From Chloroflexota bacterium (lineage in GTDB: Bacteria > Chloroflexota > Anaerolineae > 4572-78): a DNA stretch of 6,773 bases. The stretch is taken from assembly GCA_024278725.1 (NCBI GenBank), contig JAJRSQ010000139.1, positions 1-6,773 of the forward strand, read 5' to 3'. Below, piece by piece: positions 1-6,290 of this stretch. The number at the start of each line of letters is the position of its first letter. The first letter of the stretch is position 1. A program made the translations under genes and the position numbers. The notes beneath the pieces are model-generated. The model saw only the letters and a list, made by a program, of their open reading frames with translations, ran no database searches and had not been told where the DNA came from.

Positions 1-141
1 GAAATGGTCATGCCCGGCGACAACATCACCCTGAACGTGGAACTGATTGTCCCCGTCGCCATGGAAGTGGGCGGTAAATTCGCCATCCGCGAAGGCGGAC
101 GCACCGTCGGCGCCGGTGTCATCACCAAAATTATTGAGTAA
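1..141 (+). CDS. tuf: Elongation factor Tu, C-terminal 46 residues (5' end outside window)
   Basis: The frame is open from base 1 and ends with TAA at 139-141. The translation begins EMVMPGDNITLNVELIVPVA and continues through IREGGRTVGAGVITKIIE, which is the highly conserved end of beta-barrel domain 3 of EF-Tu. EF-Tu is the cytoplasmic GTPase that delivers aminoacyl-tRNA to the ribosome, and domain 3 helps hold the tRNA and binds EF-Ts. The GTP-binding domain lies outside the window, so its integrity cannot be judged. The gene directly precedes secE, a common arrangement for one tuf copy in bacteria. A hairpin with a short T-run lies about 50 bases after the stop and may end or attenuate the tuf transcript. 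The identification is very secure because of the invariant C-terminal motif. Confidence 0.97.
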   Translation, partial: EMVMPGDNITLNVELIVPVAMEVGGKFAIREGGRTVGAGVITKIIE

Positions 142-190
142 GCCTCTGATTGAGCAATTACAATTCAATCTGGCACGGATTTCATGACAA

Positions 191-232
191 AAAAGGGGGC
201 AAAGTAACCAAATTTGTTGCTTGCCCTCTTTT
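191..232 (+). terminator. Terminator-like hairpin between tuf and secE
   Basis: Bases 191-202 (AAAAGGGGGCAA) pair with 221-232 (TTGCCCTCTTTT) in a continuous 12-bp stem containing one G-U pair. The loop is 18 bases, and it can shorten further through pairing of AAC at 206-208 with GTT at 216-218. The 3' arm ends in CTTTT, a short U-tract, so this resembles an intrinsic terminator of moderate strength. It lies after the tuf stop and 44 bases before the secE start. It may separate tuf from the secE operon or reduce read-through. No strong promoter is visible between it and secE, so partial read-through is likely. Confidence 0.6.
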
Positions 233-276
233 CGATGACTATCAAAGGGACAGAAATCCCGCCGGAGGAGTAAGGT

Positions 277-591
277 ATGGCAAAATCGAAACGGGCAACT
301 TCAGTTGCCACCGCAGAAAAGAAGAAATCCAACGTATTGGTTGAACAATATTACGCTGTTCGCACGGAAATTAAAAAGGTAACCTGGCCCACCCGCGAAG
401 AATCGCGAGCGTTGACCATCGCCGTGACCGTTGGTACCATTGTTATGGCGCTGTTTTTATTCCTTGTTGACCTCGTCTTTGAAGGCGTCATCACCGGAAT
501 TGTGAGCGACAGCGTCACGTGGATGGTTGTGGGCGTCGTTACCGTCATTTTGTTGGGATTAGCATTCACCGTGAACAACCGAGAAATTTAA
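277..591 (+). CDS. secE: Preprotein translocase subunit SecE, with an extra C-terminal hydrophobic segment
   Basis: SecE clamps the SecY channel in the cytoplasmic membrane and is needed for Sec-dependent export and membrane insertion. The diagnostic amphipathic motif is at residues 31-42 (EIKKVTWPTREE). It is followed by the conserved membrane segment at about 46-68. The N-terminal 20 residues are basic and probably disordered. At 104 residues the protein is longer than the usual single-span SecE of about 60-75, because a second strongly hydrophobic stretch lies at about 79-99. That segment follows the conserved one, unlike E. coli SecE, whose extra spans precede it. The start is ATG with a strong ribosome binding site GGAGGAG at 264-270, six bases upstream. 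nusG follows after 36 bases, the usual secE-nusG pair. The family call is secure; membrane topology is inferred. Confidence 0.95.
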   Translation: MAKSKRATSVATAEKKKSNVLVEQYYAVRTEIKKVTWPTREESRALTIAVTVGTIVMALFLFLVDLVFEGVITGIVSDSVTWMVVGVVTVILLGLAFTVNNREI

Positions 592-627
592 AAGACACTG
601 TCAGATTTAGAAGCGAGAAGAGATTGA

Positions 628-1260
628 ATGGGTAACGAAAAAAAAGATGTCCTGTCGAACGACAACGCTGCCCCAATAGAATCAGACGCGGAAGCCGAAG
701 CAGCACAGGCTGAAGAAGAGGTTGTTGAAAAGCCGGAAGACACCAAGTGGTACGTCATCCACAGCTATGCCGGGTACGAAAAAAAGGTTGAAAAGAACCT
801 GATGCACCGCATTGAATCAATGCAGATGCAGAATAAGATTTTCAACGTTGTTGTCCCCACGGAAGAAGAAGTGGAACTGAAAGACGGCGTGCGCCGCACC
901 ACCGAGCGCCGCATCTTCCCCGGGTATATTTTGGTTGAAATGTCGCTGGATGAAGATTCATGGTACGTGGTGCGCAACACCCCCGGTGTGACCGGCTTCG
1001 TGGGCTCCGGCAACAAGCCCATCCCCCTGCGTGACGATGAAGCCAACAAAATCATCAAACGCATGGAAGCCGAAGCGCCAAAAATCAAAGTCAATTTCAA
1101 AGTCGGTCAGAAAGTCCGCATTGTGGAAGGTCCGTTTGAAGACTTCTCCGGTGAAGTGGATGATATTGACCTCGACCGCGCCCGGGTTCGGGTATTGGTC
1201 AACTTCTTCGGTCGGGAAACGCCGGTTGAATTAGACTTTTTGCAGGTAGAACGAATTTAA
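628..1260 (+). CDS. nusG: Transcription termination/antitermination factor NusG
   Basis: NusG binds the RNA polymerase clamp through its NGN domain. Its KOW domain contacts Rho or ribosomal protein S10 and so couples transcription with translation and termination. Residues 1-38 form a very acidic, Ala/Glu-rich extension. The NGN domain runs from about 39 (KWYVIHSYAGYEKKVEKNL) to about 150 and includes the typical RRIFPGYILVEM (94-105), WYVVRNTPGVTGFVG (112-126) and PIPL (131-134). The KOW domain begins near 157 (FKVGQKVRIVEGPFEDFSGEV) and ends with VELDFLQVERI. Length is 210 residues against about 180 for E. coli, and the excess is the acidic N-terminus. The ribosome binding site is weak (GAGAAGAG, about 615-622). 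It lies downstream of secE and is probably cotranscribed with it. The identity is very secure. Confidence 0.97.
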   Translation: MGNEKKDVLSNDNAAPIESDAEAEAAQAEEEVVEKPEDTKWYVIHSYAGYEKKVEKNLMHRIESMQMQNKIFNVVVPTEEEVELKDGVRRTTERRIFPGYILVEMSLDEDSWYVVRNTPGVTGFVGSGNKPIPLRDDEANKIIKRMEAEAPKIKVNFKVGQKVRIVEGPFEDFSGEVDDIDLDRARVRVLVNFFGRETPVELDFLQVERI

Positions 1261-1266
1261 ATTGCG

Positions 1267-1337
1267 CGTAAGAGTTCTGGTCAACTTATCAAACCAACTT
1301 CGGTTGAACGGGACTTTGTAAAATAGAACCGCTTACG
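1267..1337 (+). promoter_or_regulatory. Candidate structured rplK leader (possible L1 autoregulatory site)
   Basis: The nusG-rplK gap can form a long closing stem. CGTAAG (1267-1272) pairs with CTTACG (1332-1337), and after a small asymmetric internal loop (A1273 against C1330-G1331) GTTCT (1274-1278) pairs with AGAAC (1325-1329), giving 11 pairs in all. Inside it is a stable C(TTCG)G tetraloop hairpin, CAAC/GTTG at 1295-1306. The right arm ends three bases before the rplK ribosome binding site (AGGAAAAGG, 1340-1348), so folding or protein binding could control translation start. Ribosomal protein L1 is known to repress the rplK-rplA mRNA from a leader site in several bacteria, which makes L1 the likely ligand. 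The stem is seen in the sequence; the ligand is inferred. Confidence 0.45.
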
Positions 1338-1351
1338 GTAGGAAAAGGATT

Positions 1352-1777
1352 ATGGCAAAAAAAGTAAAGGCACTGGTCAAACTGCAAATTCCTGCGGGCA
1401 AAGCCAACCCCGCACCCCCCGTTGGGAGTGCGTTGGGTCCGCATCAAATCAACATCATGGCTTTCTGCAAGGAATACAACGCACGCACCCAAAATCAACT
1501 GGGGTCAATCATCCCTGTTGAAATCACCGTTTATACCGACCAGACCTTCTCGTTTATTCTGAAAACTCCGCCCGCCGGTGATTTGTTGAAAAAAGCCGCA
1601 GGCGTGGACAAAGGATCGGGGACTCCCCAGAAACGGGATGGCGGTACGGTAACCAAAGCTCAAATTAAAGAGATTGCGGAAATTAAAATGCCCGACCTGA
1701 ATGCTGCGGACATCGAAGGCGCGATGAAAATCATCGAAGGCAGCGCCCGCAGTATGGGAATCGTGGTAACAGATTAA
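1352..1777 (+). CDS. rplK: 50S ribosomal protein L11
   Basis: L11 binds the GTPase-associated centre of 23S rRNA at the base of the L7/L12 stalk. It modulates factor-dependent GTP hydrolysis and the stringent response. At 141 residues it has the standard length. The N-terminal domain shows the conserved KLQIPAGKANPAPPVGSALG (residues 10-29) followed by HQINIMAFCKEYNA (31-44). The C-terminal rRNA-binding domain starts at about 70 and includes KTPPAGDLLKKAAG (71-84) and the closing EGSARSMGI signature (129-137). The start is ATG at 1352 behind AGGAAAAGG at 1340-1348. It is followed after 46 bases by rplA, and the two are normally cotranscribed. The gap upstream carries a possible regulatory stem that could set the output of both genes. 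The call is secure. Confidence 0.98.
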   Translation: MAKKVKALVKLQIPAGKANPAPPVGSALGPHQINIMAFCKEYNARTQNQLGSIIPVEITVYTDQTFSFILKTPPAGDLLKKAAGVDKGSGTPQKRDGGTVTKAQIKEIAEIKMPDLNAADIEGAMKIIEGSARSMGIVVTD

Positions 1778-1823
1778 CTTCATATGTGGGAGGGATTTAT
1801 CCCGCTGACCACAGGAGAAAATT

Positions 1824-2537
1824 ATGGCAAAACACGGAAAGAAATATCTGGAAGCAGCAAAAAAATTCGATAGAACCAAACTCTACAGCCCGGACGAAGC
1901 GGTGGCATTGGTGAAAGAAACATCCTACACCAATTTCAACGCCACGGTGGAAGCTCACTTGCGGCTGGGGGTTGACCCCCGCAAAGCCGACCAGCAAGTG
2001 CGCGGCACGGTCTCACTCCCCCGCGGAACCGGGAAAAATGTTCGCGTGCTGGTCATCGCCGCCGGTGAAGGGCAAAAATTTGCCGAAGAAGCCGGAGCGG
2101 ACTTTGTCGGGCTGGATGATTTGGTTGAAAAAATTCAAGGCGGCTGGTTTGATTTCGATGTCGCCGTTGCCACCCCTCAAACTATGAGCAAAGTTGGTCG
2201 TCTGGGGCGGTTGCTCGGTCCGCGCGGGCTGATGCCCAGCCCCAAAGCCGGAACCGTCGTTCAACCGGAAGACCTGGGACGTGTGGTGCGCGAACTGAAA
2301 GGCGGTCGGGTTGAATTTCGGCTTGACCGAACCGCGAATGTCCACGTCTCTATCGGAAAAGTGGAATTTGAAGTCGAAGCGCTGCAAGAAAACTTCACCG
2401 CACTGATGGAAGCGGTGATGAGCGCCCGTCCCGCCGCCGCCAAAGGGCAGTATTTGCGCTCGGTGACGTTAGCGGCTACAATGGGTCCTGGCATCAAAGT
2501 TGACCCGACGCAAGCTTCACTACTGAAATTGCAGTAA
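1824..2537 (+). CDS. rplA: 50S ribosomal protein L1
   Basis: L1 binds 23S rRNA helices 76-78 to form the mobile L1 stalk, which helps release deacylated tRNA from the E site. In many bacteria it also represses its own mRNA. The 237-residue protein has the usual length. It starts MAKHGKKYLEAAKKFDR and holds the highly conserved signature at 121-145 (MSKVGRLGRLLGPRGLMPSP followed by KAGTV) in the inserted domain II. Domain I resumes near 160 (GGRVEFRLDRTANVHVSIGK) and closes with the typical LRSVTLAATMGPGIKVD (211-227). The start is ATG at 1824 with an AGGAG ribosome binding site at 1813-1817. It lies directly after rplK and before the L10-type leader, so read-through into rplJL would be controlled there. 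The call is secure. Confidence 0.98.
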   Translation: MAKHGKKYLEAAKKFDRTKLYSPDEAVALVKETSYTNFNATVEAHLRLGVDPRKADQQVRGTVSLPRGTGKNVRVLVIAAGEGQKFAEEAGADFVGLDDLVEKIQGGWFDFDVAVATPQTMSKVGRLGRLLGPRGLMPSPKAGTVVQPEDLGRVVRELKGGRVEFRLDRTANVHVSIGKVEFEVEALQENFTALMEAVMSARPAAAKGQYLRSVTLAATMGPGIKVDPTQASLLKLQ

Positions 2538-2548
2538 CATATATCCCC

Positions 2549-2704
2549 CAACCGAAGACAGTAGGTGCGCAATTGCGCTTAATCTTGCCTGCCGAGGTAA
2601 AGGGTAGTAAACCTCCATAAGTTGACCTTACGCGCTGTGCCACCGGCACAGAAAACTCTCGGAGTGACACTACGTCTTTGCCCCTCACGGCAAAGACGTT
2701 TTTT
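2549..2704 (+). promoter_or_regulatory. L10 (rplJL) ribosomal protein leader with transcription attenuator
   Basis: The rplA-rplJ gap has the conserved core of the L10 leader: CCGAAGACAGTAGG (2552-2565), a GCGC-AATT-GCGC hairpin (2567-2578), CTTAAT (2578-2583) and GCCTGCCGAGGT (2587-2598). A second hairpin, CTGTGCC/GGCACAG (2635-2651), and a small ACTC/GAGT hairpin (2655-2665) precede an intrinsic terminator. In the bound form, CAGTAGG (2559-2565) can pair with CTTGCCTG (2584-2591), bringing the leader core together. In the alternative form, bases 2553-2564 pair with 2670-2680, which removes the 5' arm of the terminator. In known examples the L10-L12 complex binds the leader and lowers rplJL expression. 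The class is recognised from conserved sequence; the switch is traced by hand. Confidence 0.9.
2672..2704 (+). terminator. Intrinsic terminator of the rplJL attenuator
   Basis: ACGTCTTTGCC (2672-2682) pairs perfectly with GGCAAAGACGT (2689-2699). The 11-bp stem has a six-base loop and runs into six T residues at 2699-2704. It stands 30 bases before the rplJ start codon and after the L10-type leader core, so it acts as a conditional stop rather than as the end of an operon. Its 5' arm is also complementary to the leader core at 2553-2562, so the terminator and antiterminator cannot form together. Confidence 0.92.
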
Positions 2705-2717
2705 GTAAATTTGAAAG

Positions 2718-2728
2718 AAAGGTGGTGA
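2718..2728 (+). promoter_or_regulatory. Strong ribosome binding site that fixes the rplJ TTG start
   Basis: AAAGGTGGTGA is close to the full anti-Shine-Dalgarno complement and stands six bases before TTG at 2735. The reading frame has a stop (TGA) at 2726-2728 and no ATG or GTG between it and the TTG, so TTG is the only start supported by both position and protein homology. Confidence 0.85.
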
Positions 2729-2734
2729 ACTAGA

Positions 2735-3274
2735 TTGGCAATAACCAGACAACGAAAAGAAGAACTGCTGGCACAATATGCAGATGAATTGCAAAACTCC
2801 AGCGCGTTATTTTTAACTCGCTATCAGGGTTTGAGTGTGAACCAGGTGAACGACCTGCGCAAAAAACTGCGGGAAGCCGATAGCTCATTCGCAATTGTGA
2901 AAAACACACTGGCGAAAAAAGCGCTGGCTGATGTCGGACTCAGCGGCATTGAAGATTTGTTCGAGGGTCCCGTTGGCGTGAGTTTTGTGCATGGCGACCC
3001 CCCACCCGTGGCGAAAGTGCTGGTGGAATTTGCGAAAGACACCAAAGTGCTGGAAATCAAAGGTGGTTTGCTGGGCGAAACCGTGTTGAGCGAAGCCGCC
3101 GTGAAAGACCTGGCAGAATTGCCGTCGCTGGACGTCCTCCGCTCGCAACTCATCGGGCTCATCTCTGCGCCGGCGACGCAAATTGCGGGCGTGGTTGCCA
3201 GCGGTGTCCGTCAGGTGGTTAATGTGGTGCATGCCTACGCCGATTCCGGTGAAGGCGAAGCCGCCGCAGCATAA
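2735..3274 (+). CDS. rplJ: 50S ribosomal protein L10 (TTG start)
   Basis: L10 anchors the L7/L12 stalk to 23S rRNA beside L11. As the L10-(L12)n complex it also regulates its own mRNA. The 179-residue protein begins MAITRQRKEELLAQYADEL, matching the usual L10 N-terminus, which supports the TTG start. The rRNA-binding globular domain includes SALFLTRYQGLSVNQVNDLRK (about 23-43) and the characteristic VKNTLAKKAL (55-64). The region from about 133 is the L12-binding tail, with a long helix near 146-170 (APATQIAGVVASGVRQVVNV onward) and a short Ala-rich end. The number of L12 dimers it binds cannot be judged by eye. It follows the attenuator leader and precedes rplL by 68 bases, an A/T-rich gap without an obvious hairpin. 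The call is secure. Confidence 0.98.
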   Translation: MAITRQRKEELLAQYADELQNSSALFLTRYQGLSVNQVNDLRKKLREADSSFAIVKNTLAKKALADVGLSGIEDLFEGPVGVSFVHGDPPPVAKVLVEFAKDTKVLEIKGGLLGETVLSEAAVKDLAELPSLDVLRSQLIGLISAPATQIAGVVASGVRQVVNVVHAYADSGEGEAAAA

Positions 3275-3342
3275 GTTTTATCTTGAATTAACAAACACAA
3301 TCTTTTAATTGCGTATTACGATTTCTGAAGGAGAATCAAAAA

Positions 3343-3723
3343 ATGGCAGACTTGGAAAAAATTGTTGAACAATTAAGCGAACTTACCCTGCTGGAAGCCG
3401 CTGAATTGACCAAAATGTTGGAAGAAAAATGGGGCGTGAGCGCCGCCGCACCCGCCGCCGTGATGGCAATGCCCGGCGCCGGTGGTGCCGCTGCACCCGC
3501 CGAAGAACAAACCGAATTCGACGTTGTGCTGAAAGCAGCCGGCGCGAAAAAAATTCAGGTCATCAAAGCTGTCCGCAGCCTGCGCAGCGACCTGGGTCTC
3601 AAAGAAGCCAAAGCCGTTGTGGACGATGCACCGTCCGCCATTTTGGAAGGCGTTTCCAAAGAAGAAGCCGAAGAAGCCAAAGCCAAATTGGAAGCCGAAG
3701 GCGCCGAAGTCGAAATCAAGTAA
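3343..3723 (+). CDS. rplL: 50S ribosomal protein L7/L12
   Basis: L7/L12 is the multi-copy stalk protein that recruits and activates the translational GTPases EF-Tu, EF-G, IF2 and RF3. The 126-residue protein has the three expected parts. A helical dimerisation and L10-binding domain covers about 1-33 (LEKIVEQLSELTLLEAAELT onward). A flexible Ala/Pro/Gly hinge covers about 34-57. The globular C-terminal domain runs from 58 (TEFDVVLKAAGAKKIQVIKA, then LGLKEAKAVVDDAPSAILEG and VSKEEAEEAKAKLEAEGAEV). The helix that contacts factors, around LGLKEAK, is conserved. The start is ATG at 3343 with AAGGAG at 3328-3333, nine bases upstream. It is the last gene of the operon, closed by a strong terminator 16-50 bases after the stop. 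The call is secure. Confidence 0.98.
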   Translation: MADLEKIVEQLSELTLLEAAELTKMLEEKWGVSAAAPAAVMAMPGAGGAAAPAEEQTEFDVVLKAAGAKKIQVIKAVRSLRSDLGLKEAKAVVDDAPSAILEGVSKEEAEEAKAKLEAEGAEVEIK

Positions 3724-3738
3724 CACCTTCTTTCAAAC

Positions 3739-3773
3739 AAAAAAAGCGCGCTGCGATTGCGGCGCGCTTTTTT
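3739..3773. terminator. Bidirectional intrinsic terminator between rplL and the convergent fusion gene
   Basis: GCGCGC (3746-3751) pairs with GCGCGC (3762-3767). The stem extends inward through T3752-G3761 and GC/GC to a GATT tetraloop, giving a 9-bp GC-rich stem. It is flanked by seven A residues on the left and six T residues on the right, so either strand gives a stem followed by a U-tract. It lies between the rplL stop (3723) and the stop of the opposing gene (3786), and so can end both transcripts. Confidence 0.93.
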
Positions 3774-3785
3774 ATTGCCTGTGAA

Positions 3786-6290
3786 TCACATATTGCGCGG
3801 CTGAAGCGAGCGTATCAGCCGGGTGTATTCGTCGATAATCTGGTATGCCTGCTGCTGGCTCTCCGCCTCTGCCACCACTTCGATGTGCGGTTGGTCTTGG
3901 CTGGGCATTATCAGCACCCAATCATGCTCATTCAATTCAATCTTCAACCCTTCCACCGCATTTGCCAGCGCATTGCCGTACCGCTGATTGAGCTGGCGCA
4001 TCACCGTGCCCTTCGTTTCCCACATGCAATACACCTTCGCCTGCGCCGAATGATACGCCGGCAGCGCGTCCACCACGTCCGACAATTTTCTGGATTGTGT
4101 CGCCAGAAATTCCAGTAATTTGGCGGTGGTCATCATCCCGTCCACACAGGGCTGAAACGCAGGGAAGATGAAACTCCCCTTGCCGTCGGTTCCCATCACC
4201 ACATCATTGTTCAGCGCGGCATTCATCAGCGCATGAGGGTCAAGTTTCGTGCGCAGCACCGACCCGTTGTGCCGGCGGGCAATCCGCTCGAAGATGCCGG
4301 GCATATCCACCGGCACCACCACGCGCCCGCCCGGATGCGCCGTGAGCGCCAGTTCCGTCATCGCCGCGGCGATGTCAATCCCGCTCAACGTGCGCCCCCG
4401 ATTATCCACCACCGAGATGCTTTCCGCACCCACATCGAGCCGCACCGCCAAATCCGCGCCCAGCGACAGTGAAATCACCCGCAAACGGCGCAGAGCATCC
4501 TGAAATACGTCGAACGGCACCGACATTTTCGTTTCATCAATATTGGCGTTCAGTGCCACCACATTACATTTCAACTGATTCAAAATTGATGGCAGAATGT
4601 TCGCCGTGGGCGCGCTGGCATAATCAACCACCAAATTGAACTTCGCTTGTTTAATGGTATCCACATCAATCTGCGCCATAAAACCGTCCAGATATGTTTC
4701 CACCACCCGCGACGCATAATTGATGGTGCCGATTTCATCCATGTACACCCGCCGGAAATCTTCGCGGAAGAAAACCCGCTCAATGTGCCGTTCCAAATCT
4801 TTGTCAATATTCAGCCCGTTGGCGTCGAAAAAGCGCATATTGACCACCATCTGGTCGAAGGGGGAAAGCCGCACGTGCATCCCCGCCACGGCATCGCTGA
4901 CCCGGGTGAAATAGCGCGCCACGGGAATGGGCTGCACGCCCAAATCCGCCACCTCCACCCCCGCCGAGGGCAGCCCGGCAATTGCCGCCCGCTTGAGCAT
5001 CCGGGGCGAGCGGTGCGGGTCTCGGTTGAAAGTCACCAGCGAGCCTTTCGGCAGGGTTGCACCGAATGCCGCGCCCAATCGCGCGCTGAATTCGGGGGTG
5101 AAATCGACATTGGTCATCCCCGTCACCCCATACCGCCCGAAGAGTTCCCGCCTCCCCTGCGACCCCCAAATGACGCTATTTTTGATGGTCGCGCCCGGTT
5201 CAATCTCTTTGCCCGACCAGATTTTCACATTCGGATGGATGACCGCGCCTTCCCCCACAATGGAGCCGTCGCCAATCACCGCGCCTTCATACACCACCGC
5301 CTTCGCCTTGAGGCTGCAATGGCGCAACACCATCGCGCCGCGCAGTTCCACCCCCTTGCCGATGTAACAATTACGCCACACAATCGAGCGGTCAATTTCC
5401 GCCCGCTCCCCCACAATGGAATAATCACGGATGATGGTGGGACCGCGAATCACCGCATCATCTTGAATTTTCACCGAATTCCCCAGAAAAATGGGACCCA
5501 ACAACGTGGCGGAAGGTGAAATTTCCACTTCGCCCCCCGTCCAAATATTGCCGCCGATGTGTGTGCCCAGGTTAATGCCGCGCACTTTTCCTTCCAGCAC
5601 ATCATTGCACGCCTGCCGCAACGTGGAAATATTGCCGATGTCGCACCAATAGCCCTCGGCGACGAATCCCGCAATGGGCATATTCTTTTTCAGCATGATG
5701 GGAAACAGTTGTTTGGAAAAATCATACGGGGTATTGTCCGGAATCATCGCCAGCACATCCGGTTCGAGCACATAAACGCCGGTATTCACCGTGTCGGAAA
5801 TCACTTCCCCCCACGACGGTTTTTCCAGAAATTGGGTCACATAGCCGTCCGCATCGGTGATGATGACGCCATATTCCAGCGGATTCGGCACGCGGTAAAG
5901 GGTGATGGTGGCTTTCGCCTGCTTTTCCCGGTGATAGGCAATAATTTCCCTGAGGTCAAAATCGGTGATGGCATCGCCACTAATGACCAGAAATGTATCA
6001 TCAAGCACATCCTGAACGTTTTTCACCCCGCCCGCCGTGCCGAGCGGGTCTTCTTCCACGTAATAATGGATGTTCATTCCCAAATTACTGCCATCGCCGA
6101 AATAATCTTGGATGACACTGGCGAGATATTGCACCGTGATGACCACATCCGTGATGCCGTTATTTTTCAACAACGATAAAATATGTGCCAGCGTGGGTTT
6201 GTTCACCACCGTAATCATCGGTTTGGGGCGTTCAATTGTGATGGGGCGCAGCCGAGACCCTGAGCCACCAGCCATAACCACTGCCTTCAT
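3786..6290 (-). CDS. Mannose-1-phosphate guanylyltransferase-like/phosphomannomutase-like fusion protein
   Basis: This is an 834-residue three-part cytosolic protein. Residues 1 to about 238 form a nucleotidyltransferase domain with the intact signature GGSGSRLRPITIERPKP (8-24). It also has PLGTAGG (82-88), the metal-binding GD at 105-106, EKP (156-158) and GYWCDIG (213-219). About 240-375 is a left-handed beta-helix with hexapeptide repeats. About 380-834 resembles phosphomannomutase, starting at ELFGRYGVTG. The likely reaction is GDP-mannose synthesis from GTP and mannose-1-phosphate, but another NDP-sugar is possible. The mutase half looks degenerate: SPFDQ at 476 replaces SHNP, DVGAES (619-624) replaces DGDxDR, GTDGKGS (700-706) replaces GGExSGH, and MPSQDQP (795-801) replaces RxSGTEP. 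That half may be regulatory or structural. The start is ATG with AAGGGAAG at about 6296-6303. The gene is transcribed alone, convergent to rplL. The architecture is secure; substrate is uncertain. Confidence 0.85.
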   Translation of the reverse strand: MKAVVMAGGSGSRLRPITIERPKPMITVVNKPTLAHILSLLKNNGITDVVITVQYLASVIQDYFGDGSNLGMNIHYYVEEDPLGTAGGVKNVQDVLDDTFLVISGDAITDFDLREIIAYHREKQAKATITLYRVPNPLEYGVIITDADGYVTQFLEKPSWGEVISDTVNTGVYVLEPDVLAMIPDNTPYDFSKQLFPIMLKKNMPIAGFVAEGYWCDIGNISTLRQACNDVLEGKVRGINLGTHIGGNIWTGGEVEISPSATLLGPIFLGNSVKIQDDAVIRGPTIIRDYSIVGERAEIDRSIVWRNCYIGKGVELRGAMVLRHCSLKAKAVVYEGAVIGDGSIVGEGAVIHPNVKIWSGKEIEPGATIKNSVIWGSQGRRELFGRYGVTGMTNVDFTPEFSARLGAAFGATLPKGSLVTFNRDPHRSPRMLKRAAIAGLPSAGVEVADLGVQPIPVARYFTRVSDAVAGMHVRLSPFDQMVVNMRFFDANGLNIDKDLERHIERVFFREDFRRVYMDEIGTINYASRVVETYLDGFMAQIDVDTIKQAKFNLVVDYASAPTANILPSILNQLKCNVVALNANIDETKMSVPFDVFQDALRRLRVISLSLGADLAVRLDVGAESISVVDNRGRTLSGIDIAAAMTELALTAHPGGRVVVPVDMPGIFERIARRHNGSVLRTKLDPHALMNAALNNDVVMGTDGKGSFIFPAFQPCVDGMMTTAKLLEFLATQSRKLSDVVDALPAYHSAQAKVYCMWETKGTVMRQLNQRYGNALANAVEGLKIELNEHDWVLIMPSQDQPHIEVVAEAESQQQAYQIIDEYTRLIRSLQPRNM

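Noticed and set aside
217..245. TTGCTT-17-TATCAA as a secE promoter
   Set aside because: The match to consensus is poor and the -35 lies in the terminator arm, so it is not distinguishable from chance.
142..276. tRNA-Trp or rpmG expected in this position
   Set aside because: No acceptor/anticodon stem pattern is visible and the gap is too short for a usual L33 gene.
150..344. 64-codon + strand open frame between tuf and secE
   Set aside because: It needs a TTG start without a ribosome binding site, runs through the terminator-like hairpin and overlaps secE in another frame. Its product resembles nothing I know.
3429..4118. 229-codon + strand open frame from within rplL past the terminator
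   Set aside because: It overlaps rplL out of frame, crosses the bidirectional terminator and is extremely Arg-rich, as expected for a frame-shifted shadow of rplL.
4647..5519. 290-codon open frame antisense to the fusion gene
   Set aside because: The opposite strand encodes a clearly recognisable conserved protein. The His/Arg/Pro-rich product of this frame is typical of an antisense shadow.
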